Source: Candidatus Woesearchaeota archaeon
GTDB lineage: Archaea > Nanobdellota > Nanobdellia > Woesearchaeales > JABGUJ01
DNA: 64,000 bases
Assembly (NCBI GenBank): GCA_018646625.1
Contig: JABGUJ010000001.1
Location: 379,534 to 443,533, forward strand
Direction: 5' to 3'
Positions 62,144 through 64,000 of the stretch are shown here, in pieces (the first letter of the stretch is position 1; the number at the start of each line of letters is the position of its first letter). Position numbers and translations under genes: made by a program. The notes beneath the pieces are model-generated. The model was given only the letters and a program-made list of their open reading frames with translations. It was not told where the DNA came from and did not search any database.

Positions 62144-63118
62144 TTAAATTACTAAATCATCCACATCATACTTATCTAAATGACTGTTAACTGATTCATT
62201 ATCAAGTCTAAACCAGCTAGACATGTTTTGTATCTGATGTGCGGTTCTGCCAGGATATCCCCAATAAACATAATCCACCATACTTCTCCCAGATTGATAG
62301 AAGTTAGGCTCAATCTCAGGATATGTTATATCCAGATCAATCAAGTCTTGTCCATAAATTATACTTTCAATACCATATTCTGATGAGTTAAGATCACCTT
62401 CCAATCTCATCAGATAGCTAGGCCCTTCTTCATGTGGTGAGTAATAACTTCCATTTGTATAAATCTGCAAATTAGTTGTATCTCCATCACTAACATATGA
62501 AGAGAAACTCGAAACAACAATAAAGCTTCTAAGATAACCGTTTGTTCTTATTGTGTAAACAGGATCTTCAAATCCTGAAATATAAACTCTAGCACTCACC
62601 GGAACACTTCTTGTCCATCTTGCGGTGCCTTTACTATCTGTAACATTATATGTAACATTAAGATAAACTGAAACATAAAACGGACTATCATGAGATACTG
62701 CCTGGCTATTGATTGTCAGATTAAACACAATATCTAATTTCGCTGCTTCCAGTTGCATCTTTTCTAACCAATCATCAAAGGTATTATTCACCATAATTGT
62801 AATACTATCTCCATACAAACTTCCGTTATTAAAAAGTTCAAAGAAATCAACTGAAACGTTATCAACATATTCTCCCGCAGATGCATAATCTGCCAACCCC
62901 AGTAGTGCTCTATATCCTGAAATTTCAACGCCTCTGCTAATATCTAATTCTACATCACTAGCAAACGCATCCATAGTTCTTATACGGGTATCAAGAATAA
63001 ATGATTGACTCCTAAGACTTCCTTCTTGTTCTAGTGCGACTGTCAAAATTAACAAACCCATGAAGACTACTGCAATATACGTAAAGAAAATTCCTTTTTT
63101 ACTTTTCATCATGTCCAT
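62144..63118 (-). CDS. Exported protein with N-terminal helix, pilus-cluster associated
   Basis: The 324-residue protein has a short basic start (MKSKKG), one hydrophobic helix (about 10-30) and a beta-rich extracellular domain with several N-x-S/T sequons and a Tyr-rich C-terminus. The layout (basic start, helix, long head) resembles large pilin-like or FlaF/FlaG-like subunits but lacks the clear class III motif. It overlaps the upstream partial gene by 10 bases, so they are coupled. Function unknown. Confidence 0.7.
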   Translation of the reverse strand: MDMMKSKKGIFFTYIAVVFMGLLILTVALEQEGSLRSQSFILDTRIRTMDAFASDVELDISRGVEISGYRALLGLADYASAGEYVDNVSVDFFELFNNGSLYGDSITIMVNNTFDDWLEKMQLEAAKLDIVFNLTINSQAVSHDSPFYVSVYLNVTYNVTDSKGTARWTRSVPVSARVYISGFEDPVYTIRTNGYLRSFIVVSSFSSYVSDGDTTNLQIYTNGSYYSPHEEGPSYLMRLEGDLNSSEYGIESIIYGQDLIDLDITYPEIEPNFYQSGRSMVDYVYWGYPGRTAHQIQNMSSWFRLDNESVNSHLDKYDVDDLVI

Positions 63119-64000
63119 ACTCTCACCTCAACAAGAGCCGGACCCCATAAACTTGGAACATCGCTTTGATTATTAACATCTGTATCTATGTTTGATGCGT
63201 TAAAGAATGGACCAACCAAATCTGCTAATCTTTGTTCTGCATCATCAACTGCTTCTTGTGCGGTAGAAAACACACCACCTATACCAACTCTGGAAGGTAC
63301 ATAAAAACTATAATCAATTGTAGACTCCGGTCTAATTATATTTCCTCCTAAGTCTCTTAAACGAATATAATTAGTAGCAGTCTCTGATAGTGATAGATAA
63401 TTCTCTGGAATGTAGACCGTTGTTGGAACGTCTCTTGCTGCAGGAGTTTCAAAAACTTCATTACCTGGAGGATTAGATGTGCCTGCACTAACTTCCAAAG
63501 AATATGATGTGGTTTGAACAATATTGGCTTTTACGTCGCCCATATCCGTTGCACCCGCGGGAAAAGAAAAACTAGTAGTCTTATCTGAGGAAGATCCTCC
63601 ACCAAACTCAAAAGAATCTGTGACTTTTATGCTTCCATATTCTGGAATGTTATCAGTCATGGTATAGTTTACTTCAACATAAGAAGATCCGCTTGGATCA
63701 TTAAATGGATCTGAATAAATGCTAACCTCTGTTTCACCCCAACGATAATCTCCATAATTATTGAAATAAACTATTATGGTATTTGTACCATCTATGAGAT
63801 CATTCGCAACTTGATTAGGAGAATATCTATATACCTCATTAGATGCTGGATGATTATCCGAATCAAACGGCGAGTCATCATTCAAGAACATAATATAATC
63901 ATAGTCTCGCATCCTTCTCCAGCCATTCCATGATGCGAACCGACCAAACCACCACCATCCTGAATTATAATCATAAATATCATGTCCTACTACTTGAACA
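63109..64000 (-). CDS. Exported protein, 5' end beyond window (partial)
   Basis: The frame stays open through to base 64000: upstream of the Met at 63912 it continues with 29 codons (including WWWFGRF and WNGWRR) and no stop. So that Met is internal and the true start lies beyond the window. The visible 296 residues are beta-rich with Thr/Ser/Asn and no Cys, including a Gly-Ser-rich turn near the middle, compatible with an extracellular head. It is coupled to the next gene by a 10-base overlap. Family not recognised. Confidence 0.7.
   Translation of the reverse strand, partial: VQVVGHDIYDYNSGWWWFGRFASWNGWRRMRDYDYIMFLNDDSPFDSDNHPASNEVYRYSPNQVANDLIDGTNTIIVYFNNYGDYRWGETEVSIYSDPFNDPSGSSYVEVNYTMTDNIPEYGSIKVTDSFEFGGGSSSDKTTSFSFPAGATDMGDVKANIVQTTSYSLEVSAGTSNPPGNEVFETPAARDVPTTVYIPENYLSLSETATNYIRLRDLGGNIIRPESTIDYSFYVPSRVGIGGVFSTAQEAVDDAEQRLADLVGPFFNASNIDTDVNNQSDVPSLWGPALVEVRVWT

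Noticed and set aside
63109-63912. Complete gene starting at the Met at 63912
   Set aside because: The frame is open for another 29 codons to the window edge with no stop, so that Met is internal and the gene is partial.

Overview
The window is AT-rich archaeal DNA, most likely from a DPANN lineage close to Woesearchaeota or Pacearchaeota. The archaeal markers are ABCE1/Rli1, a Nop5-fibrillarin pair, archaeal-order SecF-SecD, an archaeal UMP kinase, a TrmI-type tRNA methyltransferase, class III prepilins with a FlaI/TadA-type ATPase and two TadC/FlaJ proteins, and TATA boxes about 26-28 bp upstream of many start codons (leaderless mRNAs). Many secreted proteins are Asn/Thr/Ser-rich with single membrane anchors, as is usual in that group. 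Lineage assignment is inference; no rRNA is present.

Layout. 1-13.6 kb: an operon for a 3746-residue surface protein, a membrane-anchored partner with cytoplasmic repeats, and a small charged protein. 13.6-20 kb: TrmI; a GH15-like glycosidase with glucokinase; a TVGYGD potassium channel; a small S1-S4-like protein; ABCE1. 20-22.6 kb: a small gene behind a structured leader, a mini zinc protein, tRNA-Thr(CGT) abutting a radical SAM gene, and a Cys-rich membrane protein. 22.6-27.5 kb: a padR-ABC ATPase-exoprotein-permease-permease operon with a dyad operator over the start codon. 27.5-34 kb: small membrane proteins, a DUF1858 protein and two exported coiled-coil proteins built from Cys-bounded helical units. 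34-41 kb: FKBP, membrane proteins, M50 protease, CTP synthase, SecF, SecD and UMP kinase. 40.9-43.7 kb: a porG-porD-porA-(zinc protein)-porB operon. 43.8-50.4 kb: Nop5, fibrillarin, a CDP-alcohol phosphatidyltransferase, a two-component pair, CysRS and an unknown protein. 50.5-64 kb: ValRS, a 37-residue-repeat surface protein, three pilins, two TadC proteins, the pilus ATPase, a winged-helix/coiled-coil protein and two exported proteins, the last cut by the window edge.

The most unusual finding is the POR-like operon. It keeps the canonical archaeal subunit order and open frames, and the ferredoxin subunit keeps all eight Cys. However, the alpha, beta and gamma subunits have lost the residues that normally bind thiamine diphosphate, the beta-subunit Fe-S cluster and (probably) CoA, and a small zinc-ribbon protein is inserted before porB. 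It looks like a complex conserved for something other than pyruvate oxidation. Other notable systems are the two neighbouring Cys-clamped coiled-coil exoproteins, a cytoplasmic KGW module shared by the surface-protein anchor and the pilus ATPase, a tRNA-mRNA transcription unit, and a PadR operator lying on its own leaderless start codon.
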